A stretch of 64,000 nt of DNA, from positions 248,001-312,000 of the forward strand of contig NZ_JAMTCJ010000004.1 of assembly GCF_024171815.1 (NCBI RefSeq), written 5' to 3'. Shown piece after piece: positions 1-9,652 of the stretch. The position numbers and the translations under genes are program-made. The stretch's first letter is position 1. The number at the start of each line of letters is the position of its first letter. The notes beneath the pieces were generated by a model, which saw nothing but the letters and a program-made list of their open reading frames with translations, searched no databases and was not told the origin of the DNA. The stretch is from Williamsia maris. GTDB taxonomy: Bacteria; Actinomycetota; Actinomycetes; Mycobacteriales; Mycobacteriaceae.

Positions 1-552
1 AACGCGGGCTACCTTGTCATCGCGCCTGACTTGTATTCGCGGGGCGGACCGCTGCGGTGCGTCACGCGTGTCGTCACCGAGATGAGGCGCGGTTACGGCA
101 GGTCCTATGACGACCTGGCCAGTGCCCGTTCCTACCTTGTCTCCCATCCACAGTGCAGCGGAGCCACAGGAATCATCGGATTCTGCATGGGCGGGGGATT
201 TGCACTCGCCATGGCCAGTAACGGGTTCGACGCCTCCGCTCCATTTTACCCATCTCTACCGCCGAGCGCTTACGGCGACATCTCGGGCGGCGCGTGCCCG
301 GTTGTTGCCAGCTTCGGCCGTCGAGACCCCCTTCTCCGGGGCGCAGGGCCCCGGCTGCGCGACGCGCTGGGCGATAGGGGTGTCGTCCACGACATCAAGA
401 CCTACCCAGACAGCGGACACGCATTCGCAAACCCCCACCCGGCGGCTCCGTTGCTGCGGGTCCTGGGTTTCGGGCACAACCCCACCGACACCGAGGACGC
501 CTGGAACCGCGTCTTCACATTCTTCGACAAACACCTCAACACGCGGGCATGA
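1..552 (+). CDS. Dienelactone hydrolase family protein, 3' part (5' end outside window)
   Basis: The frame is open from base 1 and codes for the last 183 residues of an alpha/beta hydrolase of the dienelactone hydrolase family, which hydrolyses lactones or small esters in the cytoplasm. The nucleophile is the Cys of GFCMGGG, and the catalytic His lies in DSGHAFANP. It is closely similar throughout to the protein encoded at 15654-16304, so the two are paralogues. Its stop overlaps an ATG at 549 (ATGA), which could couple it to the next hydrolase gene. The substrate cannot be read from the sequence. Confidence 0.85.
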   Translation, partial: NAGYLVIAPDLYSRGGPLRCVTRVVTEMRRGYGRSYDDLASARSYLVSHPQCSGATGIIGFCMGGGFALAMASNGFDASAPFYPSLPPSAYGDISGGACPVVASFGRRDPLLRGAGPRLRDALGDRGVVHDIKTYPDSGHAFANPHPAAPLLRVLGFGHNPTDTEDAWNRVFTFFDKHLNTRA

Positions 553-602
553 CCGATCGCCCGTCACGGTTCGAGCACACCCAACGAGAGGTAAACCCGC
601 CC

Positions 603-1667
603 ATGAGCAGCTCCAGCAAGGCACTCACCGGACTCGCCGTTGCCGGGGGCGTCGGCGTCGGCGCGGCCGGGATCGGTGTCGGCACCATTCTCACCGCGCT
701 GGTGCGTTCGGCGCTCACCGCGGCCCCGCCGGTCGACGACGGCCCCGATCATCTGCTCGACCGACCGCGTGCGACACCCGAGCGGATCGCGGTGCGCGCC
801 GCGGACGGCAACCCGATCAACGTGCTCGCCTACGGACCCGCCGACGGGGATCTGATCGTCGCCGCCCACGGATGGACCTGCAACACCCGGCACTGGTGGG
901 CGCAGATCAACGACTTCGCCGACACCTGCCGCGTCGTGGTCTACGACCAGCGTGGCCACGGCGAGACCCCACTCGGCAAGACCAAGCTCAGCACCGACCT
1001 GCTCGGATCCGATCTGCAATCGGTTCTACAGGCGGTGGTCCCGCCGGATCGGCGCGCCATCATCGCCGGCCACAGCATGGGCGGGATGTCGGTACTCGCC
1101 TGGGCCGCCAACCATCCGAGCAGCGTCGACCGGTTCGCCAGGGGCGTCGTGCTCACGTCGACGGCCGCGGTGGAGATCATGCAGAACCTCGCGGTGATCC
1201 CGGAGGGTTTGCCGCGGTTCACCCGTCCGCTGGAGTACGCGGTGGGTCGGATGATCGCGACCACTCCGCTTCCGTTGCCGCACACCACCGTTTCGCCGAA
1301 GATGGCGCAGTACATCGCGTTGAACACCCAGGCCCGACCCGCCCACGTGGAGTTCTGCGACCGCATGATCTCCGAGTGCCCGGCCGTCGCACGGGCACGA
1401 TGGGGTGCCGCGATGCTGGACCTCGACGTGTGGCAGGGCGTCCTCAACCTGACCGTGCCCACCGCCGTGGTCGTCGGAACCGACGACCGACTCACCCCGC
1501 GCAAGCATTCCGACGCCATCGCCGCGACGCTGGAGGAGGCCGGCCACCTCCACGAGTACCTCGTGCTGCCGCACACCGGACACATGAGCAACATCGAGGA
1601 GCACGACGCCTACAACCGGCCGCTCACCGAGATGCTCGAGAAGACCACCCACAGAGCACATATCTGA
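603..1667 (+). CDS. Membrane-anchored alpha/beta hydrolase
   Basis: A 354-residue alpha/beta hydrolase. Residues 1-35 form a Gly/Ala/Val-rich hydrophobic segment, probably a signal anchor. The fold markers follow: HGWTCN for the oxyanion loop, the nucleophile elbow GHSMGG, the acid in VGTDD and the catalytic His in PHTGHMS. The start at 603 sits 12 nt after GAGAGG. An in-frame ATG at 549 overlaps the stop of the upstream dienelactone hydrolase gene, so an 18-residue longer form is possible. It probably acts on an ester or lactone at the inner face of the membrane. The substrate is unknown. Confidence 0.82.
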   Translation: MSSSSKALTGLAVAGGVGVGAAGIGVGTILTALVRSALTAAPPVDDGPDHLLDRPRATPERIAVRAADGNPINVLAYGPADGDLIVAAHGWTCNTRHWWAQINDFADTCRVVVYDQRGHGETPLGKTKLSTDLLGSDLQSVLQAVVPPDRRAIIAGHSMGGMSVLAWAANHPSSVDRFARGVVLTSTAAVEIMQNLAVIPEGLPRFTRPLEYAVGRMIATTPLPLPHTTVSPKMAQYIALNTQARPAHVEFCDRMISECPAVARARWGAAMLDLDVWQGVLNLTVPTAVVVGTDDRLTPRKHSDAIAATLEEAGHLHEYLVLPHTGHMSNIEEHDAYNRPLTEMLEKTTHRAHI

Positions 1668-1720
1668 ACGCCGGCACCCATTCTTAACCCGCTGTTCAAC
1701 GACTAACGATAGGAATACTT

Positions 1721-2674
1721 ATGAACGTGCGCGCGAAATTGTCCGTCTCGCGCAGCCGCGTGGCGATCACTCTCATCGTGGCTGCGACGGCAGTTGGTCT
1801 CATCACTCCGAGTGCAGCATCAGCAGCACCGTCCTGCGAGGGCGTGACCCCGCAGCGAGCCACCACCGTTGCCCGTCTCGGAGGATGGATCGAATCAATC
1901 GTCGTGGACGAGAAGGGCCGTCTGTTCGCGACCGATTTGTACCGCGGACGCGTCTATCGGATTGATCATCCAGGCGCGACTCCCCGGGTGCTTGCCGACT
2001 TTGCCGACGGAGTCATACTTCCTGGCGGAGTCGTCGTCCGCCCCGACGGGAAGCTCCTCGTGGGTACCTATAACTATGGCCCCATCACCGCAAACGCAAG
2101 AGTTCTACTCATCGACCCCGACACCGGTAGCACCAGCGTCTACGCGTCTGGCCTCATCGGCATCGACGGAGTCGCACTCGCGCCTGACGGCACCGTTTAC
2201 ACGTCGACGCTGATCAGCACCGCCATCGGACGGGTGACACCGGCTGGACAAGTCACGCCACATTGGACGGACCGCGTTGTGTCACCGAACGGGATCGCGG
2301 TGTCACCCGACGGGCGATACCTCTACGCAATCCAGACGTGGCCATCCCCATCGCTGTACCGGATTCCCGTCAACGCCCCACATGACGCCGCCCCCTGGAT
2401 TCGTAGTTCTCACCGCGATTTCGCAGCCGCTCCCGATGGGCTGACAGTGGATAGTCAGGGGCGCCCTCTCGTGACGACGCACCTCTCAGGACAGGTCTGG
2501 CGGGTCGACGCCGATCACTTCTGCAGCGTGAGCGTTGGCGCCGACCGACGAGGAACCACTCAGGTCACCTACGGACACGGGACACAGGGCTTCTCGCATG
2601 GAAGACTCTTTCGAACCGGAGTCTACGGTGAAATCGACGAAGTACCATCAGCATTCGATCCCGGTGGACGCTGA
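1721..2674 (+). CDS. Secreted SMP-30/gluconolactonase-like beta-propeller protein
   Basis: A 317-residue protein with a clear signal peptide (basic start, hydrophobic run, cleavage near ASAAPSC). The body has repeated blades of the form D-x-x-G-R/K-L/Y (DEKGRLF, RPDGKLL, APDGTVY, SPDGRYLY, DSQGRPL), typical of SMP-30/NHL six-bladed propellers. Family members hydrolyse sugar lactones or related esters. Its place downstream of two hydrolases fits extracellular lactone or ester turnover. The lactonase role is an inference. Confidence 0.78.
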   Translation: MNVRAKLSVSRSRVAITLIVAATAVGLITPSAASAAPSCEGVTPQRATTVARLGGWIESIVVDEKGRLFATDLYRGRVYRIDHPGATPRVLADFADGVILPGGVVVRPDGKLLVGTYNYGPITANARVLLIDPDTGSTSVYASGLIGIDGVALAPDGTVYTSTLISTAIGRVTPAGQVTPHWTDRVVSPNGIAVSPDGRYLYAIQTWPSPSLYRIPVNAPHDAAPWIRSSHRDFAAAPDGLTVDSQGRPLVTTHLSGQVWRVDADHFCSVSVGADRRGTTQVTYGHGTQGFSHGRLFRTGVYGEIDEVPSAFDPGGR

Positions 2675-2998
2675 CCGTGGCAACATGCCTGACGGACTCA
2701 CGCGCTCACGGAGTCGACACGACTCTCTGACCCCGACGTCGAGTTCGCTCCCTACCTACCCGGGGCCGCAGACATGCGAACAGACGGGTGTGGTGCTGAG
2801 GAGCGCCCACCAGTGTTCCTGCCCGCTAGTTCGCGTTGGCTTCGTCAGTATTTTGCAGAGGTCGGACTGCCCCCGGTTTGGTTGACATCTGATCTGTGAG
2901 GATCTCCCTCACGTGGAAAATAGCGGCATCTCGCAAACCAGTAAGCAGTGCTCGTCCGAGAATGCTGAAATATGTAAAAAGTAGAAATCGAGGCAGGC
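2675..2998. other. Intergenic region, no gene seen
   Basis: This 324-bp gap between the propeller gene and the next hydrolase has no ORF with a convincing start or family pattern. It presumably holds the promoter of the gene at 2999, but no clear -35/-10 pair or strong inverted repeat was found. Confidence 0.5.
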
Positions 2999-3949
2999 AT
3001 GACTATGGACGCGATATTGCGGCACGGGCGTTTACGCGCCGTGAGCGATGAGTACCGCGAGATGATTGAAAATGCACCGCGTCTTAACGAGATCGGTGCG
3101 ACAGGCATGCGGGCCGGGACTGCGCCCCCCACGGGTATCGCTAGCATTGATGGTGATGGAACCGTCGCGGTGCGGGTGGTCGAGACGCAGGGCCCAGGCG
3201 GCCCAATCCCCCTTCGGGTCTACACACCGAAGGACCGAGACGTCCCAAGCGGGATAGTCCTCAGCATTCATGCTGGCGGGTATCTGGGGATAGCCTCGCA
3301 GGCCGACCACGAACGCAACAGGGCGTTAGTGAAAAATGTGGGTTGCGCGGTCGTCGCGCCGGATTATCGGCTCGCACCTGAAGACCCGTTCCCCGCCTCG
3401 ATCGAGGACTGCTGGGAAGCGTTGCAGTGGATTGCCCAGGGCGGCGACGTGGGCTGGGACACCTCACGGATTGCTGTAGGCGGCGCGGGCAGCGCGGGGA
3501 ACTTCGCGGCCGTCGTGGCGCTCATGGCTCGAGACGCTGGGGGCCCGGACCTTCGACTGCAGTACATCGTCGACGCGCCGACCGACACCCGATGCGACAC
3601 CCCATCCCAAGCAGAGTTCGCCGACGGCTACGGACTACGCAGGAGTGACCTCGTATTCGTCCTCGATCAGTACATCGACATCCCAGACCGCAAGTACGAC
3701 TGGCGAGTTTCACCACTTCTGGCGGCGTCAGTACGAGCAGTAGCCCCAGCTCTCGTCATCGTCGGTGAATGGGACATTCTGCGCGACGAGGACGCGCAGT
3801 ACGCGAACCGACTGCAAGACGCGGGTGTCCCCACCGAGCTGCACATCATCGCCCAACAGGGCCATTTCCCAGACCCGACACACCCGTACCGAGCTGACAA
3901 CCTGGTCGACGAGGGCCTGCGCGCCGCCTTCGCAGCATCACACCGATGA
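2999..3949 (+). CDS. Alpha/beta hydrolase, hormone-sensitive lipase-like
   Basis: A 316-residue alpha/beta hydrolase_3 family esterase. The oxyanion motif HAGGYL replaces the usual HGGG. The sequence VAPDYRLAPEDPFPA is diagnostic for the family. The nucleophile region reads GGAGSAGN instead of GDSAGGN, so the elbow is shifted by one residue (A-G-S-A-G). The acid (VGEWD) and the His (QQGHFPDP) are present. The altered elbow may mean an unusual substrate or reduced activity. The start follows a purine-rich GAGGCAGG. Confidence 0.8.
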   Translation: MTMDAILRHGRLRAVSDEYREMIENAPRLNEIGATGMRAGTAPPTGIASIDGDGTVAVRVVETQGPGGPIPLRVYTPKDRDVPSGIVLSIHAGGYLGIASQADHERNRALVKNVGCAVVAPDYRLAPEDPFPASIEDCWEALQWIAQGGDVGWDTSRIAVGGAGSAGNFAAVVALMARDAGGPDLRLQYIVDAPTDTRCDTPSQAEFADGYGLRRSDLVFVLDQYIDIPDRKYDWRVSPLLAASVRAVAPALVIVGEWDILRDEDAQYANRLQDAGVPTELHIIAQQGHFPDPTHPYRADNLVDEGLRAAFAASHR

Positions 3950-4056
3950 CGTCTCCAGGTGGCGGAGAGGATCTGCAAGCCACCCCAGCATCCTGCACAA
4001 CACTGCGACGATGACAGCCCACCCGAACACCTGCACCGACCGGTCCTTCGGCACCC

Positions 4057-4650
4057 ATGGATGCCGAAGCGCAGCGTATCCAAGCAGCCGAGGAACGCAG
4101 GATTGCAGAGGTACGGCACGCACAGCAGCTCCAGAACTCGGAAGCGCTACTTGCCCGCCAACTCGACGCCCAGCGTAGGGCCGAGCAAGTGGCTACGCTG
4201 CCGCCGATTTGGGCCGCAATCGGGCGACTAATTGTTCCGTTTCAGAGCTATGCCGCCTTTCTCGATGACGATCTACTTCGCCTGGTGCGAGCTGTCGACA
4301 GGGAGGCGGCAGCGGCGGAGGTTGAACGAAACCTGCACCCGTGGACGGAGTTACTGTCGGACTTAGAGCTCGTCTTCACGCCAGCCCAGATGGTCATAGG
4401 AGAGCCGCACGTCTTCGATGCGCTTAACGACCTGTACGAAGAGACACGCAACCTCCAAATGCTTTCCAGCAACCTACCTCTCGAAACATTCAGAACGATG
4501 ACGGCGCCTGACACCACGGAGTTGAGAGCGGCGTTCCAGAGCGTCGTCCAGCAGCGTCGCGTCATGACTCGGGTTGTGCGCGACAATCTTACGCAAGTGC
4601 CGCCGCTCGACCGGAAGTTCACGTGGTCCGAAATTGATCCAGACGTCTAG
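4057..4650 (+). CDS. Hypothetical protein with N-terminal coiled coil
   Basis: A 197-residue protein of no recognised family. Residues 1-45 are rich in Glu, Ala, Gln and Arg with heptad-like spacing, which suggests a coiled coil. The rest is predicted helical and acidic, with no membrane segment or catalytic motif. No good ribosome binding site precedes the start, so the true start may lie downstream. The orientation matches the upstream hydrolase gene. Confidence 0.5.
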   Translation: MDAEAQRIQAAEERRIAEVRHAQQLQNSEALLARQLDAQRRAEQVATLPPIWAAIGRLIVPFQSYAAFLDDDLLRLVRAVDREAAAAEVERNLHPWTELLSDLELVFTPAQMVIGEPHVFDALNDLYEETRNLQMLSSNLPLETFRTMTAPDTTELRAAFQSVVQQRRVMTRVVRDNLTQVPPLDRKFTWSEIDPDV

Positions 4651-4988
4651 GCGCAAACCTTCACGGATGTGCTGAGTAAGCGCGGCGACACCGAGAACGC
4701 CACATGACTGCGGTCCGTGAGAGGGCGCCCTTTTCTCAACGTCTCATGTCGATAATTTATATTGTGTCAACTTGAGCCTGAGGCGAGCCATGGCGCGGTG
4801 CCACGGCTGAGGGAGTTCGCTCGAGGTCACGGTGATCTCCGCGAATTGCGCAGTCCAGAACAGGCTCCATTCGTTCAACAAACCTATCCTCTCCATAATT
4901 AGACTTAAAGATCCACCGGCCGTAAGGGCGTTGGTGGGGTAGCGGCGGCCTGCAGTGACGAAATCGTTTGTGGCGCAGACCGATAGCA
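4651..4988. other. Intergenic region, no supported gene
   Basis: This stretch lies between two convergent genes. An 81-codon minus-strand frame (4744-4989) has no ribosome binding site or family pattern. The DNA around 4880-4910 is AT-rich. I see no terminator or repeat. Confidence 0.4.
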
Positions 4989-5933
4989 CTAGGTTATGTC
5001 TGGCGTCGGTGGGTGAGCAGCTGCAGTGAGGGCGTAGAGGGTTTCGGCCACCGGGACGTCAATGTTGTGTTGGCGGGCGGTGTTGATCACGACACCAAAC
5101 AGAAGTTCAGATTCGAGTCGGCGGCCGGCGAGCCGATCGTCGAGCATACTGCTCCCGACCTCGTCGGGGTAGGAGCGGTAGAGCCCCATCACGTTGTCGA
5201 CGTCGACGTCTGTGAGGTGCGCTCCGATTGCGTTGCCGACGCTGCGAGTCTCGGTCAGCAGCCGCGCACAGACGAGTTCGACATCAGGCTCCCGTAATAC
5301 GCTCGCATGGCGCAGCGTGAGGGCGGTGATCGGACTGGCGCCGATATTGACCAACAGCTTGAGCCACGAATCAGTTACAAAGTCATCGGAGGTGGTGACG
5401 TGGACGCCACCAGACATCAACTCGGCGAACGAGCGCCCCGCCGTCGTATTCGGCACTGTGAGACTTGCGCCAAGGCGAAGATGGACCATGGTCGGCGCGG
5501 TACGTTCGGCGGCGGCAAAGACAAGCGACGGCACGATCTGTGCCGAACCCGTGATTTGCTTGACGCGGTCGAGATGATCTACGCCGTTTTGCAAGACCAC
5601 CACGGTCGAATTCGGGCCCAGAAGCGCGTCGAGCCATGGCTTGGTCGATTCAGTGTCATGGGCCTTCACCGTGATAAACACCCAGTCGACCATCACCGCT
5701 GCCGTGGGCGTCGTGATGACCCGAACTGGACACCGTTCGACCGAGCTATCTCCAAGGCCGTCACCCACAACCGTGAACGCGTCGAAGGCGTTGCGTGCAC
5801 AAACCATTGGAGGCTGATGTCCGGCACGCTTCAGCCATAACGCCATGATCCCGGCGATGGCGCCGGCCCCGATGATCGCCACCGACGGGGCCCCAGGCTC
5901 GTCGACACAGTCCGCCAGGCGCTCGCCGTTCAC
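4989..5933 (-). CDS. Ketopantoate reductase family oxidoreductase (ApbA/PanE-like)
   Basis: A 314-residue protein with a Rossmann nucleotide-binding start (AIIGAGAIAG), followed by the family signatures FITVKAHDT and QNGVDH. The C-terminal helical domain contains SWLKLLVNIG, matching the ApbA pattern with its catalytic Lys. The family reduces 2-dehydropantoate or related 2-oxo acids with NADPH. The GTG start overlaps the stop of the upstream MBL gene (GTGA), so the genes at 6769-7167, 5930-6772 and this one form a translationally coupled operon. That context suggests a catabolic reductase rather than pantothenate synthesis. Confidence 0.82.
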   Translation of the reverse strand: MNGERLADCVDEPGAPSVAIIGAGAIAGIMALWLKRAGHQPPMVCARNAFDAFTVVGDGLGDSSVERCPVRVITTPTAAVMVDWVFITVKAHDTESTKPWLDALLGPNSTVVVLQNGVDHLDRVKQITGSAQIVPSLVFAAAERTAPTMVHLRLGASLTVPNTTAGRSFAELMSGGVHVTTSDDFVTDSWLKLLVNIGASPITALTLRHASVLREPDVELVCARLLTETRSVGNAIGAHLTDVDVDNVMGLYRSYPDEVGSSMLDDRLAGRRLESELLFGVVINTARQHNIDVPVAETLYALTAAAHPPTPDIT

Positions 5934-6772
5934 CGCTGTGGTCCGGTCAGGGAGAGGCGGTCGAAGGCGTGGGCATCATGGGCGGCGAAGATGTCGACAT
6001 CCTCGCGATGTGCAAGCTCGCGGAGGCGTTCGATGTTGTGCAATCGCATCTTCTTGTCAGCCTGCAACGCGGAGTCGAAAACTCGCAAACCGTATGGGTA
6101 CCGTACTGGCGTCTCGAGTTGGCCGTGATAGGAGAAGCTGTCCCCGCCGTGTAGCAGCCACCGCCGCCCGTTCGGGGTGTCGACGGCTACCGCAATCCCG
6201 ATGTGGCCAACAGTGTGACCGTAGAGCGGTATCAGCACGATATCGTCGATCCCCTCGATCAGATGCACGCCTTCCAAGCCCATCCACGTGTCACCGAAAC
6301 TGGCGTGGGTAACCCATCGCGGCTGGTGGGCCAGGGACGGTTGATCGAGGTAGCGACGGCGCTCAAACCAGGTGCGCGGGTTCTGCAACGCATCGTATTC
6401 GTTGCTGCTGAGATGCACAGCAGCGGTGGGGAAGTCGGGTAGCCCACCAATGTGGTCGATGTCGAGGTGTGTGAGCACGACATCGCGCACATCGTCGGCG
6501 CTAAAGCCCAGAGCCGTGATCTGTGCCAGTGCCGTCTCCCGCGGATCGAGCACTGGATGGACCCCACGAATGAACGCTCGCTCGACGGTGCTGGTGGGTG
6601 TCTCGATGGTGTGCGTTCCGACGCCGGTATCGACAAGGACAAGCCCGGTCGAGGTTTCGAGCAGCAAACAGTGACACACCGCGCGACCCCGCGACCGCCA
6701 GCTACTTGCACCGTCAACCAGGGGGCCGCCGGGTGGAGTGATTGTCCCGCAGTTCAGATGGTGGATTTTCAT
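5930..6772 (-). CDS. MBL-fold metallo-hydrolase, lactonase-like
   Basis: A 280-residue metallo-beta-lactamase-fold protein. The zinc motif HLDIDHIGG is at about residues 98-106, and further metal ligands occur in LYGHTVGH and HGGDSFSYHG. The length and motif spacing resemble the N-acyl-homoserine-lactone lactonase/AttM branch, so lactone hydrolysis is likely. Its ATG overlaps the RidA stop (ATGA), and its TGA overlaps the ApbA-like GTG, giving a tightly coupled three-gene operon. Confidence 0.82.
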   Translation of the reverse strand: MKIHHLNCGTITPPGGPLVDGASSWRSRGRAVCHCLLLETSTGLVLVDTGVGTHTIETPTSTVERAFIRGVHPVLDPRETALAQITALGFSADDVRDVVLTHLDIDHIGGLPDFPTAAVHLSSNEYDALQNPRTWFERRRYLDQPSLAHQPRWVTHASFGDTWMGLEGVHLIEGIDDIVLIPLYGHTVGHIGIAVAVDTPNGRRWLLHGGDSFSYHGQLETPVRYPYGLRVFDSALQADKKMRLHNIERLRELAHREDVDIFAAHDAHAFDRLSLTGPQR

Positions 6773-7167
6773 GACTGTTCAGTGTTTTGCGAGGTGTCGG
6801 CCAGTGCGTCGATTTCCACAAGTACGTTGGGCGGCAGGGTCACCTGGACGGTTGTGCGCGCGACGGCGCCTTGGGGAAACCACGGCGCCAGTGCCTCGTT
6901 CAATTCGAGGAAGTGTGTCAGATCGCTGAGGTAGACGCGGATCACCACAACGTCGCTGGGGTGAGATCCAGCGGCGGCCAAGATGGCAGCGATGTTCCGC
7001 ATCGTCTGCGTGGTCTGCGTTGACGTATCCGGGCCGAGGGAGAAGTCGATCGGGTCGAATCCGATCTGGCCCGACACTTGTACGAAGCTGCCGAATCGCA
7101 CCGCCTGTGAATAGGGGCCCGCCGGTGGCGGTGCGGTCTGCGTTGAGATCGGTACGTGCATATTCAT
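6769..7167 (-). CDS. RidA/YjgF family protein
   Basis: A 132-residue protein of the Rid family. It shows the typical features PPAGPYSQAV, VSGQIGFDP and VRVYLSD. RidA proteins deaminate reactive enamine/imine intermediates, and other family members act in catabolic clusters. The start at 7167 was chosen because GGAAAGAAG lies just upstream and the N-terminus matches the family. The longer frame from 7317 lacks these features. It is the first gene of the RidA-MBL-ApbA operon. Confidence 0.85.
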   Translation of the reverse strand: MNMHVPISTQTAPPPAGPYSQAVRFGSFVQVSGQIGFDPIDFSLGPDTSTQTTQTMRNIAAILAAAGSHPSDVVVIRVYLSDLTHFLELNEALAPWFPQGAVARTTVQVTLPPNVLVEIDALADTSQNTEQS

Positions 7168-7453
7168 TGCTTCTTTCCGTAGCAGGTGGATTGCGATGAG
7201 GCAGAAATCGATCGCGTGAGCCGCGCGCCACGATGGGTGAACACGCGAAGGGCGTTTCTTGTCCTCCCGAGCGCGCAGTCGGCTTACGTCCGCGACTGGG
7301 GAGGTTGCCGCCGGCACCGTCTGCGTTCTTGATTGACGTTGAGCATCGTCAAGGGACCGCTGGCGACCGGTAGGAGTGTGTGAAGGCGGGTCTGAGTGCT
7401 CAGTCCGCGCCCCAACACTGCGACCGCGGCAACCGGGTGAGGGTGTTGTCGCT

Positions 7454-8464
7454 TCATGCGCGTGAATCGAGTACGCGTTGTGCGTTTCCGCCGAGGATGG
7501 CTGCGGTCTCGGTGTCGGCGAAGCCGGTCCTTGTCAGAGCGGCCGCCAAGTTGACGATGTCGGGCGATCCGGAGTAGCCGTGTGCGTAGTCGGGGACACC
7601 GTTCTTGTCGGTTCCGATGGCCAGATGGCCAGTTCCGACGAGCTCGGCCATATGTGTTGCGTGGCGGGCGAAGTCGTCGAGGTCGGTCATGGCGCGGCCG
7701 TGCATACTGGCTGGCCACAGTCCGATGATCCCGCCGGTGTCGGCAATGGCTTTTATCTCGTCGTCGGAGATGTAGCGCGGAAAATCGCGGATTGAACTGG
7801 CTGCGGTGTGCGAGCTGATGACCGGGGCATCTGTCTGCTGGCATGCGGCGAGGGTGGTGGCGGTGTCAGCGTGGGCCAGATCAATCACGATTCCCAAGTG
7901 GTTGGCTTCGCGAATTACATCGCGCCCGAACGCAGTCAGTCCGTTGCCCTGCGCTTGTTGACGACGGCGACCGCTCAGCGAGGTCCCGATGGACCCGATG
8001 GCGTTATTGGCGTAGTGCACGAGTCCCAGCACTCGCACTCCGTGGTGGGCGAGACGTGCCAGACCGTCTAGGTCTCGATCGAGAAAGTCAGCTCCCTCGA
8101 CTGCGAGCACGATGGTTGGTGAGGGCGACTCCGGTGGTGTGGCCGCGGTTCCACTCGCCGTCGATTCTGTGATCGCGGCGTTGAGTTGGGTCGTCACCGC
8201 CTTCCACGGGGATGAGCCCACTCGCCATGCGGTTCCCAGCGGGTCGCCGATCGCTGCGACTACCGCGAGGTCTACACCGGCGGTGGGAAGGTTGCTCAGC
8301 GGGTCGACCGGCAGACCGGTTAGCTTCTCGGCGGCCCACCGGACGGGCCGGGGCATTATGCCCTGTGGATGCGCATGCAGATCCACAACGTAGGACTGCA
8401 GTACGAGTTGGTGGGCGGCGACGAGCTGCTCAGGTGTAGGCGTCCAGGGCCGGGTACGGCTCAT
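7454..8464 (-). CDS. Membrane dipeptidase-type peptidase (renal dipeptidase family M19)
   Basis: A 336-residue protein of the M19 fold. The metal motif at the start is VDLHAHPQG. It is followed by EGADFL, LAHHGVRVLGLVHYANN, VIDLAHAD, ISSHTAAS and the C-terminal IGTDKNGVPD, matching the binuclear-zinc dipeptidase family in order. It probably cleaves dipeptides or an amide/lactam. The start at 8464 follows a GAGAGA stretch. It shares orientation with the RidA operon, separated by 286 bp without a gene. Confidence 0.83.
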   Translation of the reverse strand: MSRTRPWTPTPEQLVAAHQLVLQSYVVDLHAHPQGIMPRPVRWAAEKLTGLPVDPLSNLPTAGVDLAVVAAIGDPLGTAWRVGSSPWKAVTTQLNAAITESTASGTAATPPESPSPTIVLAVEGADFLDRDLDGLARLAHHGVRVLGLVHYANNAIGSIGTSLSGRRRQQAQGNGLTAFGRDVIREANHLGIVIDLAHADTATTLAACQQTDAPVISSHTAASSIRDFPRYISDDEIKAIADTGGIIGLWPASMHGRAMTDLDDFARHATHMAELVGTGHLAIGTDKNGVPDYAHGYSGSPDIVNLAAALTRTGFADTETAAILGGNAQRVLDSRA

Positions 8465-8575
8465 GTGTTGTCTCGATCTCTCTCGCTGCGGTGATGTCGG
8501 AGGGATGCGCTCGCCGGGCCCCCTTCGCAGACAGGCGCTGTTGTTCCCTCGGCCACCCACGTCAGTCGGGGTCGG

Positions 8576-9214
8576 CTAGTCACTGGATTGCGTCATCAAC
8601 CCGTACACAAGGTCGCGCACCTCAGGGGTTGCCTTCCACGGTGCCCCGCTGTCGAAGGGTGGTTGGGGATCGTATTCGAGGCCAAGCTGGATTGCCTGCG
8701 CGGTGATCGGGTCTGCGAGCGCGCCGACAAGGGCCAGTGCAAGGTCAATGCCCGCGGAGACTCCTGCTGCGGTTGCGATGCGGCCATCCATCACAACCCG
8801 TTGTTCGGTCGGGATTGCGCCGTTGGCGGCCAGCTCGTCGTAGAAGCACCAATGCGTGGTGGCGGGACGATCCTTCAAAATGCCTGCTGCGCCGAGGATC
8901 AGGGCGCCGGTGCATACAGAGGTTGTCCATCGTGCGGTGGCATGGACCGCGTTGACCCAGTCGACGGTAGGACCGTGAGTGTTGGCCTCATCGCGGGCGC
9001 CAGGGCCGCCTGGAATGACAAGCACGTCAGGTGCGGTCACCTCGGCAAACGTGTGTTCGACACCGAGGTTGATAAGTCCGTTGTCATCGGTGACGGTGCC
9101 GGCCGCGTCGGCACAGACGACGACCTCCACACCCGGCATGCTCGATAGAACCTGATACGGACCGATGAAGTCCAGGGCCGTGAATTGGGGAAACATCGCG
9201 AACGCTGCGAGCAT
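8576..9214 (-). CDS. DJ-1/PfpI family protein
   Basis: A 212-residue protein of the DJ-1/PfpI superfamily (GATase1-like fold). The nucleophile Cys is in SVCTGALIL and is preceded by PGGPGARDE. The segment TTHWCFYDELA is typical of the isonitrile hydratase/InhA-like branch. It is close to the protein at 14720-15370, so these are paralogues on opposite strands. The start aligns with that of the paralogue. The function is probably a hydrolase or hydratase of small molecules. Confidence 0.82.
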   Translation of the reverse strand: MLAAFAMFPQFTALDFIGPYQVLSSMPGVEVVVCADAAGTVTDDNGLINLGVEHTFAEVTAPDVLVIPGGPGARDEANTHGPTVDWVNAVHATARWTTSVCTGALILGAAGILKDRPATTHWCFYDELAANGAIPTEQRVVMDGRIATAAGVSAGIDLALALVGALADPITAQAIQLGLEYDPQPPFDSGAPWKATPEVRDLVYGLMTQSSD

Positions 9215-9652
9215 GATGTGGCGGCCTTCGTTGTCGGGACCGACGATTCCGGTCTGGTATGTGAGCGGATTTGGTTCATGAAGCAGCAGTGACTTCTACG
9301 GGCAAACAGGGGGATGGCAGTACTCATGTTTTACTTCTGCCAAATTTAGTTATTGACCGCGACGCACCCGTTGATAGCTCCGCGCTAGCGGCAGGTTCAG
9401 AGCGTGTAGTTGGCGAGTATCTGTGCTGTTCGGACATTGTCTGCTCTGACCACTGCGGCGACGTCCCCCAGGATGGCGGGTCGGCGGTGGGGCGATCAGA
9501 CGGCTCACAGTGCAGTACGGCCTGCCGTCCGTGCGCTCGATAAGCATCTCCGCACACGCCGGCAAAGTCAAGAAGAGTTTCCAGATACCGCTTTGGGTGC
9601 TGTTGCTGTGACATCTCGATACCGGCCATGGGCATCGGCCTACCATTTGGGG
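9215..9652. other. Divergent intergenic region
   Basis: This 438-bp gap separates the minus-strand DJ-1 gene from the plus-strand TetR gene. Overlapping frames exist but have no family pattern. The region should hold both promoters. An AT-rich patch at 9330-9356 is the best candidate, but no clean operator palindrome was found. Confidence 0.4.

Noticed and set aside
107-1687. 526-codon plus-strand frame
   Set aside because: It is Arg/Pro/His-rich shadow coding of the hydrolase genes in frame 1 and 3; those have clear family motifs.
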